The notes: generated by a model from the letters alone, not told the origin. A DNA stretch of 64,000 nt from Xylona heveae TC161 (GCF_001619985.1 NW_017264195.1:2108001-2172000), one strand, 5' to 3'. Counted from the stretch's first letter, positions 12,253 through 25,097 are shown. Numbers and translations are program-made.

Positions 12253-14793
12253 GATTGATTCCGTTATCCGTACAGAATAAATCTGCCAAACTGGTAAGTA
12301 TTCTTGATAATGAGCTTGTGGGATTTGGTATGAATAGGTGCGAGCTGGGTTCCAAAATTCAAAGGCGATGAAAACTCTCCAAAGGGATTGCAGAAAACAG
12401 GAGTGTTTGCCCACAATACTGTGGAAGAATGACGAAGGGGTGCTGGTGTTGCGACAAGAAGCCGGAACAATCTCGGAGCCTCTGGTGCGAGAAAAGGGTG
12501 AAAGGACAAGTAATGTTTGCAAAACGATTTGAAACTCAAATGAACCCTTCAACACCTGAGGGAATACTACCTCGGAGCAATTTAAGAGAGCTAGTTTTAT
12601 TGAGGAACAAGCCTTGGCTGTGCCGTTATCAAGATGCTGGTAGAAGGGGGAGTCGGTCGGATATAGACACCTTTCAGATGCGCTATGCTCGTCACTCTTA
12701 TGAGCTAATGGAGGATCTCATGAGAGCTGTTGTGCCAACTTTTATGGAGTTCAAGTGCTAGGGGAGCTCTCCTGTCAAAACAGAGGTGATAGCTCTAGTG
12801 CGGTTTCTTCGAACCCTTTGGATCCTCTCTTATCTGCCAATTGATCTTGGCTCCTAAATAGCCGTTTGGCCATCCCGGCCCGGCTTGGAGGTTTAGTCAA
12901 TTAACCCCGCAGATTTGCGAGGCTTTGTCTACAACACAGCGCCCTAGATATCTGGACCGGGAGATGCTGAGTATGTGTGCATCTAACAGCTGCCACATGC
13001 ATGGTACGTAATGCTACCCGCTTATCGTGTGCCAGCCTCCGTCTCTGGGGCCACATCTAGCATGTGTGAATCAATACTGAAAGGAGTTATCAAGAAGGAT
13101 GGATGGCTGTTGAATCCTTGACGGTGTGATGGGATTCTTGGTCACTCGGCTCAGGCTACGGTTTGTATGGAAATTGTTCCTCGACTTGGAAAGCAGGAAA
13201 GGGTTACGGTTTAGTACGATACTGATACTGGGTCTCTTTTAGTCAATCGGCTTTGTTCCGCAAGGTCCGTTGCTCCCACTTGATCCAACTCGTGCTGATA
13301 CAAGGGTCACAATGACACGCTTCCCTAAAAACCAAGACATTGGTGCACCAATTTACAGATTCATTTGTTCGAGGAAAAGCCTTGAGGCTGGGATGATGCA
13401 GCACTTGGGAGGTGGCCATGTGGGGACAGATAGTCAATTCAAATTGAGCATTCTGTAAGGTGTGGAGGATTATTGTGCTTCTTGCCGCTACTCGAGTTTG
13501 AATGGCTCCGAGCACACCCTGACAATAGGATCTGCTACTGTGGCATGGGGCGTTTGAACTGGATTCTTTTTCCAGATCAGGGTGTCGAGCGCATGGTTGC
13601 GACGTTGACGGCATACTGACCAGTCAGGGCGGGTTTGACGAGCCCCCTGGTAACCTCGCTAGTGCAGTTCGCGCCCTCTCGTCGGTGGACGCCTTGACCG
13701 GACAACGTTAATCCTTCGGTCCGCAAAGGACTAAGTGGAGGGCTTGATAGGAGTGGCTGCTACGAACAACACATCCGCTGATAACCTTTGGCTCCCACCA
13801 TCTTTCTGGCAGAGGCTTTTGAACTCAACTTGTTGCAGGTCTCCGCTCCCGAGCCTTTTAATTATGAAGTACAAGCACATGGGGCTCTTTTGCCGTCATG
13901 AGATACTCTAATGGTCGATCGATTTTCCACTCGAGCCATTGCAATCATGGCGGATTCTCCTGAAAGTGCCCATCCTGAAATATACATTTCTCGACGCTGA
14001 TTCCGTTATGTTGAGGGCCTGGGCAGGAACAGGGAGGGTAAGGCATAACAGATGCGACGGATAGCTACACATACCTTAGTAAACTATGTCAAAATGGCAA
14101 TATACCCGATCGTGAGGGATCAATAATCCTTTTGCTGCCTTGCACAGATGGGTGCAAGCCAGACTTTCTTTATCCTAGGCGTCATCTCCAGTTCATTGCC
14201 TGCAGTGTGTTTGAAATGATCGACTCATCTGAAAAAGTCACATGTGATTTATTGGCTCCAATACACTGTCTAAGCATTAACTCGATCCCGAACAGACCAA
14301 ATTTTAAATGTCTGATTAGGCTAGCACTATAACTCGAGGAGAGCCTTCCCTCCTTTACGACCGGAAGAGGAGGACTTTGATTTTTTCCTGCTCTCTGAAA
14401 AACGCGGTTCTATTTGGGTCTCAAGGATGTCCCCTTTGTTATCGATAAGCCATCAACACCTCGCACCTCCACCTCCACCGCTTTGCCTTGCATCGGAATA
14501 CTGTGGCGCTAACTTCTGCAGCCGAGACGAACGGGAACTGCCGAACGCAAGAGCTGCCATTGACAGATGAGTGCTGGGAAAGACCCGTTTGGCTCTGCGG
14601 TATCTTTTGTCTGGGCAATAACTTCCTACAGTACAGAGTAGTCTACACAGCATTATCATTGAAGCTGTGGCAGCACATTCTCTAACGCCGCATATGCGAG
14701 CTTAACCGACTGAACCTGCCTACTTGACCCTTTTTCGCAAAACCAATCGACATTTTCTAGGCAGCTCTTGCTGGTGGTCGCTCTGTTGAAACT
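12253..14793. other. Intergenic region without recognised gene
   Basis: This 2.5-kb stretch separates the divergent oxygenase and COX23 genes. Short open frames here have no family signature and no consistent splice signals. I saw no tRNA, tandem repeat or transposon end. Confidence 0.5.
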
Positions 14794-15463
14794 ATGTCGA
14801 GTGAAAGCGCAACAGACAAGCCTTCTGACCCATGGAATGCCGAGACCAAGACAAAATTCAACAAGTAAGTTGCTTCCGGGCTTTGTGTCCATTATCGCTG
14901 GTTTTCCACAGCCAAAAACTCCTTGCTGTCATTGATGCATGCACTGACGATCCTGCAGGAAGCAAAATAGCGAGTACTTCGACCCTTGTCAAGAAGCAGC
15001 ATCCCGTAGCATCCGATGCTTGCACCGCAACGGTGCCGATAAGGACCTCTGTGCAGATTATTTCCAGTCAGTCATTGGGCCCACCCCCGATTCGACCTCA
15101 CTCAGCGTTCCCAACCTCTTCTCACCCTCTTCGCAACCTCGACAAGTTACGCTCAGGTGCGAATGAGATGTTGGGTTTTCATTTCGTCTACGTTCCATAT
15201 AAATCGATGCCTTTATTTTCCAATAATTATCAAACAAGACTGACATGTATACAAACAAACAGGGCATATCGAGACTGCAAAAAGCAATGGGTATGACAAT
15301 TCGCTTTGTCTCTCCGGAGCCTTCCTTTATCATGCAATGCAATTTCGCTCCGGTTTTCAAAGCCAGAGCGGGTAACAATACGAAATATTTGCTGACAGAA
15401 GCATTGATACAGATTAACGAGCGGAAGGCAGCAAGGCAAAAAGAGAAAGGTTCATTTCTTTAG
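14794..15463 (+). CDS. COX23: Twin CX9C (CHCH) protein, Cox23 family
   Basis: A tiny gene in four coding exons, 14794-14864, 14959-15066, 15263-15290 and 15413-15463, giving 85 residues. Splice sites are good (GTAAGT, GTCAGT, GTATGA donors; GCAG, ACAG, ACAG acceptors) and every join keeps frame. The protein has the twin Cys-x9-Cys helical hairpin: CQEAASRSIRC, then CADYFQAYRDC followed by KKQW. That ending, the preceding NSEYFDP and the spacing match Cox23, an intermembrane-space protein imported by the Mia40 relay and needed for cytochrome c oxidase assembly. It has no cleavable presequence, as in short Cox23 forms. The exons are only 28-108 nt, so the gene is easily missed; a long unspliced frame covering the same bases is not the real product. 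Splice model inferred by eye; identity strong. Confidence 0.88.
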
Positions 15464-16685
15464 GCTCTGAGACGTTTTGGCGTATTTTCGATTTCCCATA
15501 AGGTTAAATGGAGTCTCGGCTTTGTCATGATATTATCGTATTGGATACTGTGATACTAGCTGCATCGTTAGTACACGATCATGGATTTGAAAACTCAATA
15601 TGGCATTTGAACCCCTTTGCTATTACGCAGGCGAGAAGTAGCTCGGTTCACAACCCCGAGTATGAGGCGCGGGGATCCCTACTATATGGCAGCAGTAAAA
15701 AAAAACACTTCGGCACAGGTCCAAGATAGATGACTTCTCCGCGGGTGACTGCCATGGGACGTTTGGGGCCAATCGTCAAAAGGGTCCTCTTCCTTCCTGA
15801 TATTCGGCATACCCCAAATTCGCATCCACTCCTGGCTGCATCCAACCGCTAGGCCAATCGCCACAGTGAAAGATTTGGTGGTCCATAACTGTCGTCATGT
15901 TCCAGCGGATGCTACATACATTATGAATACTTGCTGCTAATATAGCATTCACGCAAGAGCTAGCTTTGGCCGTGGTAATCTATCGTCGCGCACCGCTCGA
16001 TGCTACACTAGAAACATTCGCTCGCCAAGATATCTTGAAATTCCTCAATATCTAGATAAAAAATACTTTCAAACTATCAAGAATTACGGTTTATCACTCA
16101 CATTGAAACAATGTCTATTTACCTCTCCACCGCGTCACTTGAATATTGCTGACTCTAATTACCCTCTGTATCCCTGATTATTCGGGCACTTAAAAGAGCA
16201 CTTGACCCATGTCTTGATCATATAAAGTCTCAGTAATGCATCTCTTGCTATCCATATTTCATCAGCTGCTCTACTATGTTGGTGCGGTACGGTAGCTCAA
16301 AATAGGATTGATTATTCAAGGACGAGGGAGATGTTGCTTATCGACCTATATCAATCTGACTCTCTCGGCAATCACCGACCTGATTGCGCACCGTGTCTAT
16401 CTGCAGACCCTAGCCCAAGCTCAGATGCTCGGATTGGATCAAATTACTGTCAACATGGAAGTTCAATGATGAAGTTCTCTTACTGCATTGTGCAAATGTG
16501 TCGGAGTGTGAACTTGATCTGAAAAGTTCAGTGTTGTTTTTATTTCGTTCTCTTCATATATACCCTGTATTTTTCTTTGGATTCTTTTCAATCTTGCCAT
16601 TCATTTGCCTCCAAGCGAAGCAGGACAAAGCATAGACAGCGGTCAATTATACCCGTCTCCAAAAGCTGCGTCTTGTTGTCGAAAA
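15464..16685. other. Intergenic region
   Basis: This 1.2-kb stretch between COX23 and NAA25 is AT-rich after 16000. TATA-like sequence at 16556-16563 and a pyrimidine-rich stretch just before the NAA25 start suggest its core promoter. No other feature was recognised. Confidence 0.5.
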
Positions 16686-19600
16686 ATGATGCGCGCACCC
16701 ACATCATCAGCTTCATCGGTGGTGGAACGCCGCGATAAGCAGGTTTTTGATGCTCTCGACAATGGCAACTGGAAGCAGGCACTTCAGCTCCTAGAGAAGA
16801 GGCTTAAAAAGGGCGAAAAGGGTGATTCTCTTTTGGTAAGTATGAAAAGGCTTTGCTTCCTGCTTCCTTTTTGCTGCATTGGTGCAATTTTTATATTCAT
16901 GAGTTGATGACTTTTATTTTAAATACTCGATGCTATATTTTTGAATCTCGTTGTTCCGCTGGTTCTTGTTCTTGTTCATTGCCTGTCCATTGCTTGATTT
17001 AGGATGGTTTATTTTATACAATTCATGTTCTTTCCAAGTTGTTGAAAATATTCGGTCTTCAATTTTCTATTCGGTACTCAACCCGAAGCAACACTTATCT
17101 GTTCCTTTTGCTTGCAATTTTTGCTTTTAGCTTTGGTTTTGGGCGTTTGCTTGCCCAATAATTCCGGCTTAACTTTTTAATTCATGAATCGAGTGGAGTT
17201 CGGAATTCGGAAAGGCGTGTGGCTCCATTGCCTTGTAATGATGGTTAACTTCGTTATTTTTTTTTTTCTTTTCTTTTCGTTCTCTTTAATGTTGTTCTCA
17301 ATTGCTTTTTTCGGGCGGCCGCCGTATTTTTGTATTAAAATGGCGGGAACAAATAGACTAATGGGACTGCTCAATAGGCTCTTCGAGCTCATGTTCTGCT
17401 GTCCTCCCCATCTTCCCCCTTGAGGGAACAAGGTGCAGCAGAGTTGCGGAAACTATGCGAAAGAGATCCGCCCGTTACTGACATATCAACCCTGATAATG
17501 CTGCAAGAAAATTGTGCCAAGTCTGAAGGCGGGGGTGCAGCAGCAGTCTCAGGGCTGTGGGAACGAGCAATCAAGTCACGACCTCATGACGAGGTTCTGC
17601 CTCAGGAATGGTTTCAACGTTCATTTGACCAATTCAATTGGAAGAACGCACAGAAGGTGAGACTTCTCTTTCGACCATTATTAATTCGCCCGAAAATTTA
17701 AATTTCTGTCCCATTTGTTTGTGAATTACCGTAATGATCGAGGTCAATGCCTCCACTGCTGCCGTGAGAGGGTTTTGTCGTGACACACGGTAGTTGCGGG
17801 TTTGCTAACTGATCGTTAACGCTTAATAGGCTGCTATGATCCTCCAAAAGTCGTTTCCTAAGAAACGCCATTACTACTTCTGGGCCATTCTAACCTCGCA
17901 CCTCGTAAGCATCTCGGATGAAGCCACTGAGGCTGAAAAGAAGCTGTTCGGAACCCTTGGATATCGGATGATAACCAAAGCAGCCTCTGACGTCCCCAAA
18001 GATCCGGTAAGGTTTTTAAAGTCGACTTTCTCCCATTGCTCGCCTACTTACTATAGCTATTTTGCAGAAAGCTGTTTTGAGTCCTGGTAGAGCTATCCAA
18101 ACTCCTGAAGAGCTTCGCCTCCTCGTTTCCATTTACCGTCGCCAGGGTGCTCTAAAAGAGCTTGCAGACATAATGGCCAGCTCTGAGCTTGGCTCCGGCT
18201 CTGCCGTTGCTAAAGGCGACTGGGCTTTCGTGCGAGAGCACATTCAGATACTTGAAGACCTTGTCAAATGGACGGAGGAGTGGGAACTCTGCAAAAAACT
18301 ACTAGATTTAGTACGAGGTGATGTTTCAGACACTGATCTCTACGGCGACGACTGGAGAGTTTGGGAAGGGCTTTTGTTGTCCTGTGAAAAGCTGGATGAT
18401 TCAAAGTAAGTGAACCTGGGCTAATTCGACTCCTCGGCCTCTAATCGTTCATATAGTATCAGAAAGGAGACAGAGGAGCTCATCAAAGCCTTTGCTGGGC
18501 GGCCGAAGCCTTCAAGAAACGCGCAGCTCGCTCTCTTACGGTTCAAGTCTAAGATATCTGGGGAAGAGCTGTCGGCTGAAAAGGAACCTTCTCCGCTAGT
18601 TGAGCTAGCCCTGAGCCACTTTCGTGAATACTGTGCAAGATACTACCTCTTCGACGACCTTCGTTGGACTTTTGAGCAATTCAGCCCAACGGATCGTATC
18701 AAGTTTCTTCAGTCTGCTTACGAGATTGTGGAGTCGCGAAGACCGGAGTTGCGAGATGAACAGGTATCTCATCTCGTGTTATCATCTCACTGAGCACCAA
18801 GCTAATGTCCCGCGTCACAGAATGTTTCTATGGATGGCATCACCATGGAGACAAATTATTTAAAGGCCGAATACTTCCTTGACGTCTCGAACCCCGAAAA
18901 CGACCATGCCAGCAGAGAGGGAAGATTCGAGGCCTTCGTGGACAAGTGCATCGAAACTTATATTAATTCTCTCTGGCTGAGCGGCCAATTCTTGTCTACA
19001 GACAATAAACCAGGAGATGATGTCCTTGTTCTGGCCGTCATGGCACTGATGCGGCTTGCAGACACTGCTCAAGAAGAGGCGAAGAGCAAAGTCTACCTCC
19101 TCAAAGCCGCGGCGTTACTAGACTATTTCCGTTCTCAATCGAAGCATAACTACCAAGGCGGCTTACTAGCTGTGCGGCTGTATATGCTCATTGGCTGCAC
19201 GTCTATGGCAATGCAACGATATTCGGATATGTCCATCAAACAAATCCAAAACGACACTCTATCGCATAATATTTTCACAAGAATCTCCACCATCCATCCT
19301 AGCACGGTCATGACAGGCGCACGTATTCCAAACTTCAATGATCCTTTTCTGGCCATGGATCGTGCTCTGGGACTTTACGACATGGCGCAATCCGATGTTC
19401 CAGGGTTGATGAGACTCGCTCTTCAAGAAGGCAGCTATTGGCAGATTGAGGGATTTATGCAATTCGACCAGAAGCTTCAGCCCAGCATTTCCAAGTACAT
19501 GCTGGCCATGGAAAGGCGTCGGATTTCTCGCCTTCTTTCTTCTCAGAGGCATGAAGAGGATGAAGAAATCTTGAGTAAGTGACCGATTTTAGCTCTCATT

Positions 19601-20665
19601 AGAGATGTCTATACCAAGCCCAAATCTGCATATTCTAATATCTCTTTCTCTTATTCCAGAGGAACCAAACATGTCAAACCCATCAGACAACAGAGATTTT
19701 GAAGTCATGGCGAGCTTCGAAGCCCCCGGGCAACCACGTTTCGAGGAGCGCTTCAGCGTCGGACCTCGCCCTTGTGTAAGTGAAGGTCTTGTCCTTTTTT
19801 TCTGTACTTTCCCCCGCTACATTTCTTTTGCAAGATATTAATCCTTATTCTCTCGTTGTCTCAGGCCGGATGGCTGCGTGCCAACATGATATCCGAGAAA
19901 CTCTTCACCCTCCTCGACTCTTCTAACTCCATTGCCGATCCATGGACACTCATCAAAGACGATCCTTTTGCTGAGAATGCGGAAGCGGAACTTACCTCTT
20001 TCGAAGCGGCCTCTTTGAACATCCAATGGACGCTGCTCAAGGTTCTTGTCACACTGAAAAGCGGTTCTGGAAATAACGGTCCCGCTAAGCCCGACTCTCC
20101 AATTGCTCGAGAACTTGGAGAAATCAAGCAGTGGCTATCTGAGAAACTCGACAAGCTCCGCACCTCCAGCACCATCACGGCTCTCGAGAACCTGGGCATA
20201 AATGGAAACACCAACAAGGCCAAACTTCTTCTCCCTGATTGGACCTTTTTCCACGAATCCTTTACTACTCTTGAAGCCATCAAAGCTATCCATTCCTTTG
20301 TCCAGTCCACGTCTAAATCCAAAGCTCTCAAAGCCCAGGTGCCAAAGGACCTTCTTCAAAGCATCGGCGTGCTCGTCGAGCAGGTCTTTGCCGAAATCCG
20401 CACCCGCGCCATCAATCTTCGCAACAGTCTTACAAATTCAAGTGCGTTGGGAGCTCTAGTCGAAGCTACATTTGAGCGTCCCGTATCTGGAGACGCCAAC
20501 GCGACTGCTTCAGACAACAACACACAATCGTTCCAGAGCGAATTCACCGAGTCGTTGCACAAAATTTATAAAGACCAGCCTAGAGCTGAGTCGACGCTAT
20601 TTGGCAAAGTCATTGAGAGCTGGATCGATGCTTTGGATGGTGTGCTCTTGATAAAGCTGACTTGA
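16686..20665 (+). CDS. NAA25: NatB N-terminal acetyltransferase auxiliary subunit (Naa25/Mdm20)
   Basis: Eight exons splice in frame to 973 residues: 16686-16835, 17378-17656, 17830-18006, 18068-18405, 18457-18763, 18821-19574, 19660-19775 and 19865-20665. The protein is an all-helical TPR-like solenoid. Family signatures are FDALDNGNWKQALQLLEKRL near the start, LCERDPPVTDISTL, FPKKRHYYFWAI and SIKQIQNDTLSHNIFTRIS. Length fits the fungal Mdm20/Naa25 family, the subunit that anchors catalytic Naa20 to the ribosome for acetylation of Met-Asp/Glu/Asn/Gln N-termini. In yeast it affects actin cables and mitochondrial inheritance. Exon 2 must begin at 17378 after CTCAATAG, restoring ALRAHVLLSS before the conserved block and leaving a 542-nt first intron, long for this window. 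An in-frame upstream ATG at 16605 is possible; I prefer 16686. Confidence 0.9.
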
Positions 20666-21069
20666 GAAGGAATTAGCCTCCTATTCCGATAAAACTGCAG
20701 ACGACAATGGCCTTATGGGATGGAGTAGTCACTAGCACATAGATTTCAGCATAGCCATGCCTGTGTACATTTCAACTATGCGTTCAGATAGCGTATGTGC
20801 GACACGCGCATCTTCAAAAAAAATTTTCGAATAAAAGCGTTTCAAAATTTTCCAATATGCTCTCTTGACACATTTGATTATAAACTTTTTTTTTTTTTTT
20901 TCTTTTTTTTTTCAAGAAACACATGACTTTTCTCCGTTCCAGCGGATATATACCAGTAAAATGTAGCTCCCATCTGCATGTTGTTTGTAAATTTGTAAAG
21001 TAGGGTAAAAAAAAATCTAGAGAATACAACTTTTCCCGACCATGCCCAAATCTACCAATACACAACCAT
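20666..21069. other. Tail-to-tail intergenic region
   Basis: This is the shared 3' flank of NAA25 and ILM1, AT-rich, with a T-run of about 27 bases (one C inside) at 20886-20912. I saw no gene. Confidence 0.6.
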
Positions 21070-21877
21070 TTATAATCTTTCCTCCTCTGCCTGTTTGCGC
21101 TCAGCCAATTTAGCAGCAAGAGCTGTTCGTTCCTCCCGGAGCGTGATGAAAATCTGTTTTATCTAAATCAGTAATGTACCTTAATCCTGGTGACGATGGA
21201 GCAACGAAGGGCAGAGTTGAGAACGCGATCAGTGGCAGAGGCAAGTAATATGCATAAGAGGTTATGTAGAGGGCATTCCACTCACATAAAACCACACGAC
21301 CAATTCGAAGAACCCCCAAGCAAAAACAACACTGTTCTTTGCATTCTCGCCCGCAGCGCCCGAGGCATCATTGACAAGGTCGACATCATCATCATCAGCA
21401 GCCACATTCGACCATTGCGAAAATAGGTACGCGTAGCCGGTAATCCCGAAGAAGAATAATAGGCGTATAGGCGCCTGAGAGCTCCAGAAGTAATTCGCCA
21501 TGTCCTCTGGCAGACCCGTAGACGACAAGTCGGTCAGGCCGATGAATGCGAGGAGCAGTCCAATCACTGCCGTTGATGCGGATGGTAGAGTCAAGGAAAG
21601 CGAGTGCGGCTAGAATTAATGTTAACAATCGTTAGCAGTGCAACGCCCCAAAAAAAGAAACACAGAAAAAAGGAAAAGGAGAGAAAAGAAGGAAAGGAAA
21701 GTACAAGGAAAGGAAGAAAGGAATCAATAGAGTACGCACAATTCCCATGGCTTCGCCAAGTATGAAGACGGCATTCTGATCCGCAACGCGCACGGGGCTG
21801 GTCAGAAAGTAGTATGCCAGCGTGAGGTGGAAGATGGACAGGCACCGAAGTGCTGTGGCGGTTGATACGAAGCCCAT
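21070..21877 (-). CDS. ILM1: ILM1-family membrane protein
   Basis: Exons 21877-21740, 21609-21286 and 21153-21070 give 181 residues. Introns are 130 and 132 nt. The start is the ATG of MGFVSTATALRCLSIFHLTL. About four hydrophobic segments are visible: around residues 5-28, 55-75, 90-110 and near AWGFFELVVWFYIFITL. ADQNAVFILGEAMGI and FFFGITGYAYLFSQW are typical of the fungal Ilm1 family (increased loss of mitochondrial DNA), which sits in the ER/endomembrane system in yeast. An acidic loop (ADDDDVDLVND) lies between the last two membrane segments. The tail (LREERTALAAKLAERKQAEE) is a short charged helix. The molecular function of the family is not settled. It shares a 546-base divergent promoter with CDC43. 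Confidence 0.85.
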
Positions 21878-22423
21878 TCTCAACCTGGTGTTTGTATGGG
21901 CAAAAGACGATGATCTGTGCTAATTGCGAATGGAGGAATTATTGATTATTGCAGGAGCTGGCTTGTTGACTTGTGGAATTGGAGGATAGTTGACTTAATA
22001 GGAGAGCTATGGAAGGGACATTTTGTGGAGACGGGCTTACGTTTTTCCTTGCCGGGAAGGGTGTTTAGGGGTCTGAGAGAGCTATGCTGGGCATAACGTT
22101 ACTTGAAAACAACTGAACAAGAATATCAACCAAAAGTTTGGGGAATAATTGTGAAAGTGATATACTGGTATAGATATACGTTGGGTCTTCTCGAAAGTCC
22201 TGGCTTCGTTCAACGGTCATCCACTCTATCGAACATCTCCGAGAAGTAAACAGCAACCCCCACTTCAGCTGCGGAACATAGTCCGCATCTCCCCACCACC
22301 GCCGGACAGCTTCACTCTTCTAGAGCACTACCTCAACCCGCACACCTCTCGTTGGACGATAATGGACATATGATACCTCTCATTGCGCGCTGATATACAT
22401 ACTCCAACAACTCTCCCCTCCAA
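21878..22423. promoter_or_regulatory. Divergent promoter region between ILM1 and CDC43
   Basis: These 546 bases separate two start codons on opposite strands, so both promoters must be here. Just before CDC43 (22391-22420) the sequence is CT/CA-rich, as fungal leaders often are. No specific operator is recognised. Confidence 0.6.
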
Positions 22424-24371
22424 ATGGCGAGCTCAACACCACCGACATCCGCGCCGTCGGACCGCCCAGTATTGCGGAGAGACAAACACGTCAAATACTG
22501 GCTGCGATGCCTCAAAACGTTTCTCCCCTCAGCGTATACATCCATGGACACGAATCGCATGACGCTAGCATTTTTCATCGTCTCCGCACTTGACTTGCTC
22601 TCTGCTTTAGACTCGTCTGTATCAGCCGACGAACGCTCCGACTACATTCGCTGGATCTACAAATGTCAGCATCCCAGCGGCGGGTTCCGGGGCTTTTCTG
22701 GGACGAATCTAGGCGCAGCCACGACGGAGGAGAACAGGCATTGGGACACTGCGAGTGTTGCTGCCACATACTCTGCGCTAGCAACACTGATAATTCTCGG
22801 AGACGATCTGAAACAAGTGCGCAGGAAAGAGACACTTGCGTGGCTGAAGCGCATGCAGCGCGACGATGGAAGCTTCGGAGAAGTCATGACCGAGGGCGGC
22901 CGTATAGAAGGCGGGAGAGATTCCCGATTCTGCCAGTTCGCCGCCGCTATTCGATGGGTCTTGAAGGGAACAAAATCCGTCGAGGATCTCGGTGTGCAGG
23001 ATATAAACGTTGATGCGACGGTGAAGTATATATTGTCTTCAGAGGTATGAAGGGGATTTCTCCCGGCCAGTTTTTGATAATTGCATCACTTCAACTAATA
23101 CGCTACTTGTGTGCAGACTTATGATGGCGGCATTTCTGAAGGACCATTTTTTGAAGCTCATGGTATGTTTTGTCCACCACACAATAATCTCTTAGTATTC
23201 ATTAAAGCTAACATATGTAGCTGGCTTAACGTTCTGCTCACTGGGCGCGCTATCCTCCCTCGGACGACTAAATAAGCTTTCACCTGCTCCAAACGCTTCT
23301 TCTGCATCACAAGAACTAAGAGCTCCCAGCTCTCCAGAGACGCTGAGCCGATGGCTCGCCTCGCGACAAACACAGACGGTCGAAGAGCCTGACGAGGAGA
23401 ACACATACGGCGATGAGACGGATTCGCCCGCAACATGCCATGACCGACATGCTTTTATCAGTCTCCCGCCGGCGAATTTACAGGCGATAATAGACCCATA
23501 TTCCAAAGATGCGCACGGAGAGTGTAATACAAGTACGGATGGGACGCAACAGAGGCCGGAATCCCTTCGTTGGGCGGGCTTCAATGGCCGCGCAAACAAG
23601 ATTGCCGATACATGCTATTCATTCTGGGTGCTAGGTTCTCTGGGGGTATGTTTCCTAGTGTTATTGGTTTATACCTTTCCGCCATATTTCATCTCCTCCC
23701 CTCTGTAATACTTTTCATCGTCAAAGATACTGACTGCGTATAGATATTAGACGGCCTGCATGTAATCGACCGCGAAGCCGCACGTAATCATCTCCTCGAG
23801 AAGACGCAGCACCTGATTGGCGGGTTTGGGAAAATCACCGGCGATCCTCCTGGTATGTCTCTGATTTACCTTTTGCTTCGTTTTGTTTGGGTCCTTTATT
23901 TTTATTTTTATTTTTTTTATTTGCCTTTTTTTCCCCATCCCTGTTCCCTTTCAATTATCGTCCTTTTTCCCATCTCCTGTATCGTCCTTTCCCCATTTCA
24001 CAGCATCTCTCTTTCTCTTTTTCCTTGTCCCTTGTCCCTTTCCTCCTTTTCTCCTTTTTATACCCTTCCTTTCCGTCTATATCTTTATATGCATACATAT
24101 CCTTTACATACCCTTTACATATTCCACAGCTCATTCCATTACAACCAACTGGCTCAACTGACTCAACTGACTCACCAAAACAGATCTCATCCATTCCTAT
24201 CTCGGCCTCGCTGCCCTCGGAGTCGTTAATACTGCTACTGCTGCTCCTCGGGATACCCAACCCCACATATACGAGCTATACGAGCCTCACGTCCGGCTTT
24301 TAGACCCAACACTCTGCATCAGTCTTCGCGCAAAAGACCATCTCACCTCCCATGTCTGGACCTCTTGGTAA
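22424..24371 (+). CDS. CDC43: Geranylgeranyltransferase type I beta subunit
   Basis: Exons 22424-23044, 23117-23162, 23221-23645, 23744-23852 and 24184-24371 give 462 residues. It is the catalytic beta subunit of protein geranylgeranyltransferase I, which with the Ram2 alpha subunit prenylates CaaX proteins such as Rho1 and Cdc42. The alpha-alpha barrel repeats are seen as YKCQHPSGGFRGF, MQRDDGSFGE, TYDGGISEGPFFEAHAGLTF and LIGGFGKITGDPP. Zinc-ligand positions are present: the Asp and Cys of ADTCYSFWVLGSL, and the His in the last exon (LIHSYLGLAAL). A fungal-type insertion of about 70 polar residues follows GALSSLGRL. The last intron (331 nt) is very pyrimidine-rich and ends with repeated CTGACTCA branch-like elements. 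Identity is confident. Confidence 0.93.
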
Positions 24372-24536
24372 CAGACTTTACTTGGTTGAGTGGGAGAGGA
24401 GGGACGGAGGCCGGTTTGGCGGGCCCCGGCATCCTAGAGCCAGTGTTTTGTTCTTACCTAGAGACTGCATGCATGACCACGAGCAGTTAAATCATGTGAA
24501 AAAAAAAATTTTTCTATATACAACTATATCCCCTGA

Positions 24537-24566
24537 ATTACATACATACATACATACATACATACC
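24537..24566. repeat. (ACAT)n microsatellite
   Basis: About seven tandem CATA units in the 3' flank of CDC43. Confidence 0.9.
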
Positions 24567-25097
24567 ATAATTGACTGAAGTGTTGTGCCATACATAGCTG
24601 ATAATCCACAAACCCACAAAAATCCAACACTACAAAACCACATAACCACATAACTTACAAAACTAGACAAACAACATAGATTCGTCGATTCATGGATTCA
24701 TTTCATACCAATGACAAGCCGCAAATGGAACTTACAAAAGAACGGAACTTGCGAAAAGAAAGAGACTCAGCGAGTCAGCACAGTTGCAAAAGGAACGGGG
24801 ACATAAGAAACGGGATTGGGGGCATATCAAAAGTCTTGAATTCTACATAGCTCTTTCGGACGTTCACATAACAGACCAACAGACCAACAGGCCAACATAA
24901 CAACACAACAGCTGGCATAAGAGAAAAGGAAACAAAAAGACCAATGATTTATAACGTTGTAAAACAAACACATACAACTTTCATACACAATGAAGAAAAG
25001 ACCAGTGAACGACAAAGAGTATTACATATAAAGAACCGAATTGCGGATCTATGAATCGATAAATCTGATAGTTATTTTCTTTTTGCTCGTATCCTAT

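Noticed and set aside
12253-14793. Search for transposon or virus-like remnants in the gene-poor stretches
   Set aside because: No reverse transcriptase, integrase, capsid or transposase signature and no long terminal or inverted repeats were seen here or in the other gene-free regions.
14832-15296. 154-codon plus-strand open frame
   Set aside because: It reads through the introns of COX23 in a different frame; the spliced twin CX9C product is far better supported.
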